This document shows, in pieces, positions 1 through 18,664 of a stretch of 64,000 bases of DNA (positions are counted from its first letter, which is position 1; each line of letters opens with the position of its first letter). A program made the translations under genes and the position numbers. Source of the stretch: Klebsormidium nitens (lineage: Eukaryota; Streptophyta; Klebsormidiophyceae; Klebsormidiales; Klebsormidiaceae); the NCBI GenBank assembly GCA_000708835.1, contig DF237030.1:163907-227906 (forward strand), written 5' to 3'. The notes under the pieces were generated by a model. The model saw only the letters and a program-made list of their open reading frames with translations. It had not been told where the DNA came from and searched no databases.

Positions 1-45
1 ATTCAGTCAAGCACAAATACACAACCACCACCATGACGAACATAC

Positions 46-592
46 CTTGGAAGCTGCCCTGCGATCTCTCAAAGTTGTCCTCCTCAGTAAAGATGGATGC
101 GGTTGCATCACGGACAAGCGCAACCGCTGTCCCCGATGATGATTGGATGGGCCACCATATAGTTTGTGACTCCTGCACGTTGAAGAAGAGAAAAGGAACT
201 TGCAGAACCTGAAAGTTTTCCCAACGTGAAAAGAATGTCGAAGGAAACAGCTTGTGATTGTCACTTCAAGATGTGCGTGGTGCTGGTGCTGAACGGCCAG
301 CTTTGGCTGTCTTACAAGTGGATTATAGCTGCAGCAACTAGCAGCCATCACGTGATCCAATTTTTGAGACAGGGCTTTTTAGTATCGAGCGTGGCCAGGA
401 CCAGTCATTTGCGCGTTTTGCATTGCATGCTCCATGTAAGCCCCCATCACATGAGGGGCGGTTCTCAAGACCGGTCCAACACATAACCTCTTACAGAACA
501 ATCCTTACCTCACCACCGTCTTGAGCAAGCTCTGTGTGCTCAAATATTTCGTATAGAAGACGCGCGTCAGCAGCCATTCCTGGAATCTGGGG
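46..592 (-). CDS. Partial unrecognised gene, two probable exons, continues past left edge
   Basis: I do not recognise this gene. Two probable minus-strand exons are visible. The exon at 592-509 (84 nt) has an upstream CAG acceptor and a GAG|GTAAGG donor. The exon at 172-46 (127 nt) has a TGCAG acceptor and an AAG|GTATGT donor. Read in phase 0, the first encodes an alanine- and leucine-rich segment containing AADARLLYEIFEHTELAQ. The second contains TAVALVRDATASIFTEEDNF. Both stay open through good splice sites, which is the main support. A possible first exon at 868-819 (ATG at 868, donor GTAAGC) ends in a phase that does not fit this frame, so either an exon is missing or the frame is wrong; the alternative frame of 592-509 is also open. 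The gene would be divergent from the Crinkler-like gene at 1074. Confidence 0.4.
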
Positions 593-1073
593 CTGCACAA
601 GGGGCTGCTCTACCTATTAATATTGTACTACATTGGTTTCAAGGGCGGCCTGGCCTTGAAAACAAAGGAAGCTAGAGTGTGGAGCCGGGGGCATCCGCCA
701 CCTTTGAACTTCGTGCCTTCGCAAGGCACCACGTTTGAATATTTCACTGTGAGTTTGAGCAATTTTCTCGTGCTGAGTTTTTCCGCTGTCCGAGGCAGGC
801 ACGCGGAGGCCCGCTTACGCTAGATTCTGAAAGCCCGTGATGCTTGACACTGCTTGCACTTCTGCCATGAGACAATGTAGGTAGGTACCTCTGCTGCATG
901 CAGAACTCTACTAGCGCATGAGCTAGGGAGGCAGTTGAGGCAATCCAGCAAGCTTCTGCATTTCAGGACCATGGCTCCCGGTTATCTAGGCAACTTGTTG
1001 TTCTACATATTCTGATTTGTGAAGTAGCACCCTCACTTGGGCGGTCGAACGGCGGCCCTCCTTGTCTGCAGGC
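593..1073. other. Gap between divergent genes
   Basis: About 480 bp with no confident coding exon. It may hold 5' exons of the leftward gene, for example an ATG-containing stretch at 868-819. A TGCAG acceptor at 1067-1071 lies three bases before the ATG of the rightward gene, so that gene probably has a 5' untranslated exon here. Confidence 0.4.
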
Positions 1074-3656
1074 ATGGGGGTACTACCAGTTGTCAACTTT
1101 GTTTTCATGCGGTATGGCAGGGAGGTCGAACGCCGGAGGATAGCTGTTGCCCCAAGCACCACCCTTGGGAGCCTGAAGGTACAGTGGGCGAATAGAGCCC
1201 CGCAGAAGTATCCTGCAGGACTCAGTTGTTATTATGTGAACGTTGAATTGCCAGATGAGTGGCATCCTGCAGCTGGGGAAACGTACACTGTCATTGCTGC
1301 AGATAGGAGCGATGCGCTGAGAAGAGTCGCTGAGGACGCATCGCAGATTCACCACAAAATCATCAATGCTGGCAGAAAGGATGGGGAAGACGGAGTGTCT
1401 GGCCTCCATGGTTGGCAAGTGCTTTATGCTCCGCAAGGGTTCAATCAGGACGGCCGCTTTCAAAAGGCTGGAGAAGCCAATGCTTATTGGGTGCTCCATA
1501 GGGAGTCGTTTGATGCTCTTGAGAGCGAGGTCCAGGGACTCCTCTTCGATTCACGTCCTTCTAGGAGCTCTTTCCTGTTGTGCGGCCCCATCGGCAAGAG
1601 TCACTGGGTCCTGGCATTTGTTAACAGCCTCATTAGAAGAGCTCATGACCGGTTGGTGGAGAACGAACAGCTGAAACGGGGGAGCGAACCTGCTGGAAAA
1701 ACAGGACGAGAAGTCCGCTTTCGAGTAGTTCCGGTCCTGGACTGTCGAGAACTGCAGCACAACTTCACGCTGGCACTTGTAAGGGGGTTGTCCATAGCTT
1801 TTGGAGATGATCAGCAAGCACTTGATGAGATCTGCCAACTAGAGACTGCAAAGCAGTTCCGAAGCTTTGTGGCTTGTCAGCCAGCAAGGGTGCTCTTTGT
1901 GCTCGACCAGTACGAGTGTGTCCTCGAACCGGGCAACGACACTCTGAAAGGATAAGTGGAGACGCTCTTGTTTGATCAGAGGTCTTTGCTCGTTGCTAGT
2001 GCTAGCAGTATGGCAGTGAGAAAGTTGGTTTCAGCTTCTCACAAGTACCACAAGTGGGTCCAGCTCGACCCCGCTCTCACAAAGGTAAGAATTACCCATT
2101 ACTAAATCCCAATTACCCTTGACTAAATCCCAAACAACAATCTTGAAAACTTGCATTACGTTCTTCTCTGGGCGGCCTTCATCTGGTGGTGGGATTGATC
2201 CACCAACAATTCCCCTCCTGACTCGATCTATTGTGTCTCGTTTGCAACCAATCAAGGGGCAACGGAGTACAGATTTTGTCGGCAATCATTCGCGCGAGAT
2301 GCTTTACCACTATCTTTGTCACAGACACGCTCTCATCAACTGTCTTTAGAGATCTGGCTGCTGTCTTGGTGGCCTGCGGCTGCTTCCATGACCGTTGACT
2401 CGAAAAGTGTCTGACGTTTACGACTGCGTTCAGCACAAGATGCTTGGCGCCACCAAGTTGCCCCTCATGTTTTGCCTAATCATGTGGGATAAGGACACCC
2501 TTCTGACTGCTCCAACTGACCGCAACTTATCCATTTGCAGAAGGACCTGTTTGCTTGGAACCTGGTGTTTGGGACGAAGGCCGTGCTAACCGAGGAGCGA
2601 TACCGGGACTGGCTGGAAATCCTGGACAGGAACCCGCTTCTGCTACATGCATGGTACACGACATGCAGGGAGGCAGGGGTACCCGTGCGGAGTATCGAGG
2701 GTAAAAGTGAGGAGGAGGCGGCTGAAATATTGGAACAGGTCAGTCATGAAGGATGTCGTTACATAAGCAGTGGCAATTGTTGATGATATGCTTTTGCCCT
2801 TGTAATGATTGGTAGATCTTGAAAAAGGTTTTTGAAAGGAGAATCTTTGAGCGTCTGGCATGCCACTGTGAACCAGTCACAGCCCTGCGCCCTTCACTTT
2901 TCTATCCATGAACGACGGATTGTTCCAGCATTTCTACAGGTCTGCTAATCCGGGGCCGTTCAGAAGTTCCAACGCTTCTGATTGTTTGATGGGCTGGTCT
3001 ATCTTGACGCTGTCCATCGTCTGATTCAGGCTTCGCGAGCAGCAAGGGCGGAGGTGGATGTCGAGGGTTCGGCGGGGGAAGTCTCTACAGGGATTGAATG
3101 CGGTGGATGAGATAGAAAAAACGGGGCCGAGCAGGCGTTCAAGAACCAGACTAACTCTTCGAGAAAGCGGCAGCGCTATGAAAAGGGTTTGGTAGAAGAT
3201 TACGGGGAATGGTCTGCTGAGGGGCGGAAGCCAGAGGCATGGCAACCAGGCCTTGGCCAATCGAAGCCTATCAGGGAGCCACGAGAGTTATCTGGTGAAG
3301 CAGCCTCAGGGGGAGGGGACGAGGGGATGTCTCGATGGCCTTCCTTTGAGGATCTGCATGCAAGGTTCCTTCAGCATGAAAACGTGCAACAAATATATGC
3401 CGGTTTCCAGAGAAGCTATGCAGAGGCAAAGAGCGAAGGAGAATTCTCGGTTAAAACGTGGAAGACGACGCACCTGGACCTACTGATGAGCGGCGAAAAC
3501 TTTCAAAGGGTCAGTGGCATCGGCCGCATCTGTGGTCGGCACTTTGAGCTTGATAGGTCCGGGTTTCGAGCCAGACCTACGAGCACTTTGGTGAGGAAGT
3601 TCTTGGCGCGATTCCTAGAGCAAATAGCAGAGAGCGGGGACGACACTTCTGACTGA
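1074..3656 (+). pseudogene. Crinkler/RHS-type NTPase-like gene, apparently disrupted
   Basis: The first exon (1074-2084) encodes a ubiquitin-like-sized N-terminal region. A degenerate Walker A follows (CGPIGKS, about two residues short of the GxxxxGKS spacing), then a hydrophobic strand ending in LDQ (VLFVLDQYECVL) as in Walker B. The exon at 2541-2738 carries a GLTEERYRDWL-like segment followed by NPLLLHAW. This order is known from Crinkler-RHS-type proteins, where a P-loop NTPase precedes a variable C-terminus. The frame is broken by an in-frame TAA at 1953-1955, after which the same frame stays coding up to a GTAAGA donor at 2085. A frameshift or stop lies within 2816-2939 (TGA at 2909), and an in-frame TGA sits at 3108-3110 in the last exon (3030-3656). 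Splice sites look intact. Assembly error is an alternative. The family assignment rests on motif order only. Confidence 0.5.
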
Positions 3657-5025
3657 GTCCGACATTGTTAGCTTTTGGATTAGTCAAAATCAAATACCTG
3701 GGCCCGTGGCGGTGACCGGTGCAAGATCGAGATCATCTTGCTTCGACTTTTGTTTTATGCGATGTGGGTTTGGGCCAACCTCTGAAAGGTTTCCAGCACT
3801 GGCAACAAGCATACCTTGTAATCCATTTTGTGGAAAGGTTTCGACAAGCGGTGCGCGTGTTTGAGGGGACAACGACGTACATGGAGCTTCGTATATGTAT
3901 ATCCATGGCATCATCTCTCCGCGAGGCTCGCGGCTGCGCCATGGGCCGCATATCATATATGACTGCTACTAGCAGGCATGCAAAGAGCTGACGGTCACTA
4001 TGATAAGATGAGGTGCTTTCAGATATCAGGTTTTGCACGGCCCGCGTGCAGCCGTCATTCGAGTTTATACGTCTCAATGCATGTGCTAATATATATACAA
4101 ACCAGGCGCCATGAAAGTCCAAGAGTCATGCATGATCCCAGATGAAGCGCTTAATCCCGGCAGACGTGCCCCGCCCAACTCAACTTTTATATAGCTAACT
4201 AGAGTGCATGACAGCGAGCATGTCACTGATACTAGACGATCCGGCAGAATGATGACGGTGGTCACTACAATATAAATCGCCGGGCCGGCGGTATGGCCCA
4301 ACAGCCTGTCAAGCATGCCCGTTCTCGCGCCACCACCTTGAGTCTAGTATAAGATTTAAGACTTCCGACGGTGGGCCCGAGTCAAAATCTTACAATACCC
4401 TTCTAGTGTTTGTCGATCCTGCCCTGCCGCCGCATCCTTCAATGCAACATGGGGTTATGAAGGATCACGACCAATCGATTGACGTTGCCGTCATAAGCTT
4501 ATTGCAGTTTCGATTCTCAGAGCGAGTCTGTAAGACCTGGTGAATTCCTCCATATTCTCGACGATCGGACGACAACTAGCGCTATATATACCTTCCGACC
4601 GTATGAGGCTGTAGAAGTCTTGAGAATGTTCCCAGTGCGTTCAAACGACCGCTTCCTGCACTGGCCAGCCTCCAAATCTAAAAACTTTCTTGCGGCATAT
4701 ACAAGATTCGTTTTTGCGCATTATGCGTGCTTGAATTACAACATCTTTGCCCGCATTCATTTGTGGACAACACAATTGGTCTGTTCAACCCAAAAGCACA
4801 GGAATCAACCAGTTGCCTAAGAAAACTACGTGTTGAGGTCGTCGACTGCTTCCCCTGCAACAGCAAGCGACGCGTTACCGGTCAGTATGATGCCTGGCTA
4901 CTAACTTGCCATTGACATATCAAGCGGGCCCGACACTATCTCGCGTGAATCAAACCAGTGGGGCATTGAGGCTTTCAACGACAGCTTTCGAATATGGTGA
5001 CCGAGGATTGTTAGGGGGAACGCCG
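3657..5025. other. Intergenic region, convergent 3' ends
   Basis: No coding exon seen. The region lies between the 3' ends of the Crinkler-like gene and beta-amylase. It contains many alternating purine-pyrimidine stretches and short palindromes, for example around 3890-3960 and 4070-4100, and a GC-rich inverted repeat near 4278-4293. Confidence 0.5.
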
Positions 5026-11593
<6,568 letters not shown>

Positions 11594-12603
11594 AGCGGAC
11601 TCCCTTCAAGAAGATGGCGCTCGTGAAAGCCTTGGAAAGATCCTGTGAAGAAAAGCAAGGAGCAAAGCTGTTTTGGAGCTGATCCAAAGACTTTGGCCTG
11701 TGCAAAATGAGGGGCAAAATGAGGTGCACACGGCAGGGGAGATTCGGAATCAGGGCAACGTAGCAGAGACCGCCAGGTGTCCACCAGAATACGGCAGACG
11801 CTTCTTTGAGTGCCATTTGTCGTTCTCGTAGTGGCGTGAAGACATATGGTCATTGAGACTCTACAAGCCGTCGATTGTATTGCTCTGCAAGGTGTGCGTA
11901 TCGCATCGCACGGTGCAGATGCTGGGTGGCGTTCGCAAACAAAACCCACCGGTTACGCGCGTTGTTTAACCTGAAGCGAACTTTGGCCGCCTTTTTCGAC
12001 TTTGAAATTCTCAGCCATCATCTTTTCTCAGATTGCCTGGGCGGCGCCTGTCAGTGTCAGTGTAAGTAGTCCATCTTTGTCACACATCCAGCGTTGCTGC
12101 AGCAGATTGCAGCAGCATTGCGGCATTTCAATTGCGCAGCACGAGCAAGTCACATAGGCAGCATTGCATATTTGCAGGGTGTTTGTGTCTTGTGCGATCG
12201 CCAGTTTTCTTTGTCTGTTGCACTCCAATCACAAGATGCTTGTTCATCTATCGGTTTGGTTTCTGCGGAGCGCGGCACTTGTGACCGCCATTCCCCTAAT
12301 GCTGAGGGGGGTGGTTCGCTTATGGCATCAGGGGATGGATCTCTTAACCATCTGGAGGACGGCAGGGCCCGCCCTGGCCTCTCACATTAGGGTTTCACGA
12401 AATTAGGGTTTGAACAAGATCCTGCTCACCAACAATCCAAAGAAGCAATTTCACAACGGCATCAGTGGCTCAAGCAAGCTATCCTTACGTACTCAAGCAG
12501 CGAGTGGGTGATCAGAGGCGGAAGCCTTGAGAGAACGAAATCATGCAATCAAGTAGGGAGGGCACATGATGATCATTCTTTAGAGAGAGTAACCATCCTA
12601 GCA
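11594..12603. other. Intergenic region between divergent beta-amylase and DRC5 genes
   Basis: About 1 kb with no convincing coding exon. It should contain both promoters and 5' UTRs. I see no clear TATA box at a useful distance from either start codon. Confidence 0.4.
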
Positions 12604-15600
12604 ATGGCAGAACCGCGCCTCAGTGAGAGTGGGGCCCCCATCCCCCAGGAGAAGCCCGCCACTCCGGGCCTCTCTCGACTCAGCACCTCTCGTTCCCCGC
12701 CCCCAGACAACCCCACGTCAGAGGCTTCTAGAAAAGCCACCCCCACGCCACCACCTGGAACCGCCCCAGGCACTCAGAGCAACCCCTTCTCACGCCTCAG
12801 GTCTCTCTCCCGGCGGCCGTCCACCCAGCCAGGCCCTGCCGGGGGCGACGCAGACGAATTAGCAGGGAGCAATGGGGCGGCCGAGCGGGAAACAAGGCCC
12901 CAGCGGCCATTTATCGTGCCCCAGCTGACAGAGCTGTGCGTGAACACGATTTCGGCCAGCTTTGAGCAGCGACCGACGTTTGGGAAGATGCCGGACAAGT
13001 TTGTGAAAGCCGTGACGAAGCGGGTGGCGCTGGATCTGCCGCTGGAAGTGGCGGGCCAGGTGAGGGCTGTGAGCTGAGATAAACGATGATCGCTCGAGGA
13101 TTGAGCTGGTCACTAGATGATCAAAGAGCATACGGCAGAATATGCCAGCTGACTCTCAATTTTCTTTCACCATTCCGTTCACTGTCGAAGTGTTATTGTG
13201 AGCTGCAGGGTTGTTATGAAAGGGAGATGAGGACGAGCAAGTTTGATCATAATGAAGGACTCGGGGTTGCTAGACGTCGAGGTCGATCAGGACCATCAGG
13301 ATCCTGATGTATGCCAGAGTAACGAGACCTTGCTCTGCACCTTTTTGATTGCTGATCATCGAACCCAGCTCAGTCCCGAATAAAAACTTACAGAAGCCAC
13401 CAGGAAAGTCCACAATAAAGCTGTCTTATCAATAGAGGGTGGCTTACAACTTAGCATAGGGTCAACATGTTAGCTTATCTTTCATATCTGCCGCAGGCCA
13501 ATAACGAACAGCTTGCTTCTACCAATTATTGAGCTTTCATTCCCTCCACCACATCAACTTGCATATACGATGTTCAATCAGTTGCTTGAACAGGCGCCAT
13601 GATCCATGCCGGTTTGCGCAGCGAATGCAGAGAATCTGTCTTCGGCCGAGCAATTGTCACTCAGCTCGTTTATGGTTGAGCCTGATTGTTCCTTTTACGT
13701 AAGTGGAACACGGAACAGACTTTGAGGATCCAGATAGACCTTCATCCTGTCGATCTCTCCAGCTGATCGAGGATGAGGACTACTGGCGCAGGCGCACTGC
13801 GCTGCGGTGGCGCAACTGCGACGTGAGTGTCCTGGGAAAGACGTGGAAGCAGCTCTATATGGAGCGGAACCTAGAAGCTGCCCTCGAAAGGTGAGGCTCT
13901 GTTTATTCACCCTTTTTTGGACACTTTGTCTTACTGTGCCGTTTGTAGCGAATGCTAGTTCGGCTCGGCGATGCACCTAGCGGTGAGCTGCTTCAATTGC
14001 GGGCCAGGTGGGTATCAGAAACCGAGCCCGTAGGAACGCAAGCAGAACGGGAAGATTTCCAGCTGCTTTCCTTCCGAGGTCGTGCAAAACAGTGTTGAGA
14101 TTCGAAGCCGCACCTTAAACTGAGGACTGTCTACGTCAAGCGTCTGCTTTTCCTAAACGGGGGTATTTTTGAGCTTCCCTTCTACTCTGGGTGCACCAGG
14201 ACTCGAGCGTTAGTGGGCAGGGTAATCTGCTTGGAGCAGCTGACCATCTTGAGCCCGGACCTGGCATCGAAGCAGCTCGGAAGCCTGCTTTAGGCTGACA
14301 GAAAATGAGCCCGGAATGACTTTCGAACCAGCTTCGAAGCCTGCTGAAAGGAACCATGATCGATTCGAGCTTGCTCGTTCTTTGATGTTGTGCTGATGCA
14401 AAAGATCGATGTTGCGCGCTTCGACCGGAATTTCTTCCAAATACCGCAAAGAATCCTGACCCTCATTCTTCCAGACGGTCGCCCTCTTCCAAATCGCTAA
14501 CCGTTATCTCAACAAGCCTCGCTTCGTAGCATCCGCTGCTTTCGTGAACATAGAGGAATGCACATGTTTCGAGAACATCATCCAGCCTCCTTGTAACGCC
14601 AAAGACTATTCGCCGCCGTTCCGGTTCGACTATCCGTTCCGCTTTGCAGTTACGACCCCGCCGTGACGGAACTGGAGTCCCTGCGGCAACTCGTCGCATT
14701 TGCGGCGCCCTTTGTGCAACAGCTGGTCATCAAGCAGCTGCCGTCGCACCTGGACCTGGGCATTCTTTTCGAGGGGTTCCTCGGAAAGTGAGCTCGTTTC
14801 ACTGCTGATTCTTGTCTGGTAAAAAGAAGAGTTAGCCATGTTCTTTCCCTCGGAGATTGAAAAGCTCTCGCCATATGTCCGCTGTAGAGGACACATTGGA
14901 GCTTCGCCAACCGAGGCTCCGCTTGGATCGGGGTTCTCGGAAAGACAGTCCTTTCCTCCTCACAGCAAACAGAACTCGTCCTCCCAATGCAGCGTTCTCC
15001 AGTCGCTGTCCGTTTCATACGGCCTCCGCAATGTGGGCATGGACTACACGAGCGACCTATTCGGCATGAAGCTGGCCGACTGCCGCGCGCTCGCGGCCGC
15101 GCTCCCGCGCGCGCGCGCGCTCACCGCCCTGGCGCTCGCGAACGACGTCCTGGACGACGACAAGGTCAAGGCGCTCGCGGCCGGGCTGGCCGACAACCGG
15201 ACGGTTACCAAGCTTGACCTGAGCCATAACAAGGTGGGTTCGCGACAGTAGCTGGTCAGGCGAAGTAACTGCGTCTAGTTTGCGGGAAAAACAGCGGTGA
15301 GACCCAACTCTGCAGAAGTCAGATGTTTCTGCTATGAAATCACGGTTTGCAACGAGAAGACAGAAGAGCACTAAATTTGGACTCTGTGTAACCCGGAAAA
15401 AGAATGAGGTTTCTCGACGATCGTTTCGGCCTAAATGGAGATGCCGGCTTTTGCAGGGCTGCACTCCTTTCAAGGAGATTTTGGATTAAGCAATTGCTTA
15501 TTGTAGGCTTTCCAGATAGAACTTTCAACATCGTAATGTTGCTCGCTATTTGGAAAGTTCATCTTCTTCGAGATCTGGCTCTTGACTTACAGACAAGGGC

Positions 15601-17472
15601 TGTTGGTTGCTGAGACGGACAATCCCGCGTAACCCCTCGTCCTTGAGATCGACGGTCCGCAGAATTCGAAGGATACGGGAATATCTACTGCTCTGACGTC
15701 CCTCATCATGGCAATCTGCAGATTGGGGACCGAGGGGCGCGCGCCCTCGCGAAGGCGCTCGATGAGAAGAGCGTCCTGACCACGCTCAACCTTTGCGACA
15801 ACAAAGTGGGAGCGGAGGGTGAGACCCCGACCGACATACTGAGAATGTAGAAGCACATGATTTGACATTATTTCCTCACAAGTCTCGACGGACTTTAGAT
15901 TTTCAGCGGATACTGAAGCTTCAAGCCGCTGAAGAGCAAGCGAACTAAGACCAATTCCCATCCTACCCTTATCTGCGCACTCAGTGTCGGCGATTAGGCT
16001 CTGCCTTGTCACTCTTTACGTTGTCACTTTTTGCGTACACCAGTTGCCTGCAAGTCTCGAACTCTGTATAACTGCTTAAGTGTCCTGACCGGGTGAAGAT
16101 TGTCCCCGCTCCAGGAGGCAAGGCGCTCGCGCGCGTGCTCCAGACCAGCCCCTCGCTGACGTCACTCAACCTTCGGCTGAACAGCCTGGGCGACGAAGGT
16201 GGCGCGCACATCGGGCAGGCGCTCGCCGAAAACAGCACACTGAAAGTGAGGATCCTGTCTTCTTCGAGACGTTTGCTTGAGACTTTCAGAACTCACTTCT
16301 GAACATTCTTGCAAAATTGTTTCCAGAAAAGATGGACGTAGGCAATGCTCTTGCAGAGAGTTCAGCTTTGTGTAGATGCTTGGTCGGAAGTCTGTCTAAC
16401 CTAGCTGTGGGACCTTGAAAACGAGAAGGCTTCTATCAGAGCGGACGGATGAGCTGCGCATCTGCAGCTTTGGCGGATGACAGTGACGACTGACTCGACT
16501 AACGTTTGGGAGGGAGTGCGCAGGCTCACGAATTTGACTCTAGGGCGTGTTGAGAAGCGCTCGCTTGAATTCACATGCTAAAACTCGGATGGCCACAGAT
16601 GATTGCCACCCGTCATCTCAATGCTCAGTAGAATCTCACGAATGCGAGAGATGCGACTTGCAAAGATTTGCTTTTCAAAGATTCTCACGACCTCTGCCGT
16701 CCGCTCGCTTCTGTGCCTTTTTTGTCAACCGCAACGTCATCGCCGTTGAGCATGACTGGTCAGTGCTCCTAACAGCCCGCCAATTGGCCCCCGAAAACCT
16801 CTCGACAAGGCCTAGTAGTCGGTCTTATGAAAGTAACACGAATGTTGCTCAAAGTTGTCCCCTTTTTCCTCGAACAGGCCTTGCATCTGGGCAGCAACTT
16901 TTTGGGCCGTGGAGCAATTGCCGCCATAGCCGACGCCCTCCAGACGAACAAGGCCCTCCCGCTGGCGTCATTGGACGTCACGTGTAACCCGGACATTGGC
17001 GTGGAAGGAGGGCAGCTCTTGAGAGAAGCGCTGGTGAGACCACGTGTCATCTTTCGGTTGGACTGATGTTGCTTTCGCAAGCACGGTCTGAGTGGCTTCG
17101 TTGCAATGGGCAGATCTCAAGATGAGGCGAGGGAGTAAACCGACTTTTAAGTGCAGCGCCTCAGAGACACGAGCGTTCACATCTAACGATGCAGGCTCGT
17201 CATTGGTGATTGAGCATTGACGACGGAGCGAGATTGTGTGATGTCACCTGCGCAACGCATCTAGCAGCTGGTTTTGCGCGCTTCTATGCTTATTCGGGGC
17301 AACGAGCTTTTTGTTGCAGTCTCAATGTTGAAGCCGCCTTGAGGAGCAGTCTGATTGCATTTTTCCGTTTGAGCAGGAACAAGCCACGAGTGTAAAAGAG
17401 TGCGACGTCAGGCTATCGAACATGGGGGAGGACACAGAAGCCGCGATTGCGGCATATGTAGAGTCTAGATAG
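12604..17472 (+). CDS. DRC5: TCTE1/DRC5-like leucine-rich-repeat subunit of the dynein regulatory complex
   Basis: Predicted subunit of the nexin-dynein regulatory complex, which links outer doublets in motile cilia and controls dynein. The eight exons are 12604-13059, 13763-13890, 14650-14787, 14993-15233, 15722-15818, 16115-16245, 16878-17033 and 17377-17472. They total 1443 nt and encode 480 aa with all phases matching. Residues 1-100 are Pro/Ser-rich and low-complexity. A helical module follows, with LIEDEDYWRRR near 153 typical of TCTE1, then QQLVIKQLPSHLDL. The TCTE1 hallmark GLRNVGMDYTSDLF is near 250. RNI-type leucine-rich repeats fill the rest (LTKLDLSHNKVGDRGA-like, LTTLNLCDNKVG, LTSLNLRLNSLGDEG, LASLDVTCNPDIGVEGG). 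The length is close to animal TCTE1. The gene implies a flagellate cell type. It lies head to tail, 1.2 kb upstream of the polycystin gene. Confidence 0.9.
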
Positions 17473-18664
17473 ATCAATTCCGGTAGTAGAGATCATTTAT
17501 GGTAGAACAAGTTTGGCGCGCAGCAGGCCCCTGTCTACGAAGCATTGGTTGGACATACAGGTAGACGTTAAGGCCAACGTACGGTTCTATAATGAGATAG
17601 GTTCATCCAAATAAGTGTGAAGGCTCTTTCCAAAAATTGCTTTGACCTCGCTTTGACCAACTGCTAGGACATGTGCAACAGGATTTACGAGCGGATAAAC
17701 AAGCCAAACAATTGGACACTTTAGCTGAGCAAGATTGTAAGCTGTATGATAGACCGGGTAAACGGCAGACGTTGAACGGGGATCCTTTTCAGACAATGCA
17801 CTTTCAGAGTCAATCCGATTGCAATCGAGTTTCATGACATTTTTCGTATCCCTGAATCCTGCTGGCCGGTGGAATTCTTAGACAAGTTATAACAGACTAC
17901 GAATGTGTTTATTTGCAATGGAGCTTGTCCCGGGTGCAGCCCTACGAGTGCCTCATGCAAGGTAAACCACATGCATTATGCAGATTGATTGAGTGATGCA
18001 CTCAGGTACGTACCGCGTTGACTGGTATCCGTCTTTGCTGGCAGTCTCATCATTACTCTCCAATGCACTGTACAGCCAACAATCATGATTCTCAGATTCT
18101 TGGAAAGGTAAAAACCTTGGACTCTGAACGGCTTGAAACCTTGGAGAGTTGGTAATTACGGAGGAAATTTCAAGTTTCAACTTCGGCAGATACGGAGATA
18201 CGCTTAAACTCGCGAATCCACTAACTTGAAGGCAAATGCCACAAACACATGTGTCATAGCCTATAGATACGGTACATCATACACATGTGACAAGCTTGAA
18301 TCGCTGTTTTCTTTGCGACGTCTCCATGGGGCCCAGATTCTCTCAGAATCTCTGTTTCTCTCTTTCTCTCTTTTCACTTGTTCCAGTTTCCTAGCTTTGC
18401 AGATGCCGAGCTCTCCAATTCTAAAATTTGGCTTTTTGAAATGATGCTCTTGAACAGCACAGCTTGCAAGGCGAGAGGTGGTCAGGCGTGCGGCGAAGCG
18501 TGAATGGTGGGGGAAGACTGAGTGATATTGAGTGAAAAAGCGGGCAGCATTGCTTCAGGGGCATCAACGAGAGAAGCAGGGGTAGGAGTAGGACTAGAAA
18601 TCTATAAGCTGGAAAAACCCCCGCCGTAGAAGATCTTTTCCTGAGTTGTTAGTCACTAAGTCAG
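17473..18664. other. Intergenic region, DRC5 3' end to polycystin start
   Basis: About 1.2 kb without a coding exon that I can support. The last ~60 bp before the ATG at 18665 are purine-mixed and hold no upstream ATG close to the start. Confidence 0.4.

Noticed and set aside
33-209. 59-codon plus-strand frame starting at 33
   Set aside because: It lies antisense to a minus-strand exon with better splice signals and has no recognisable domain.
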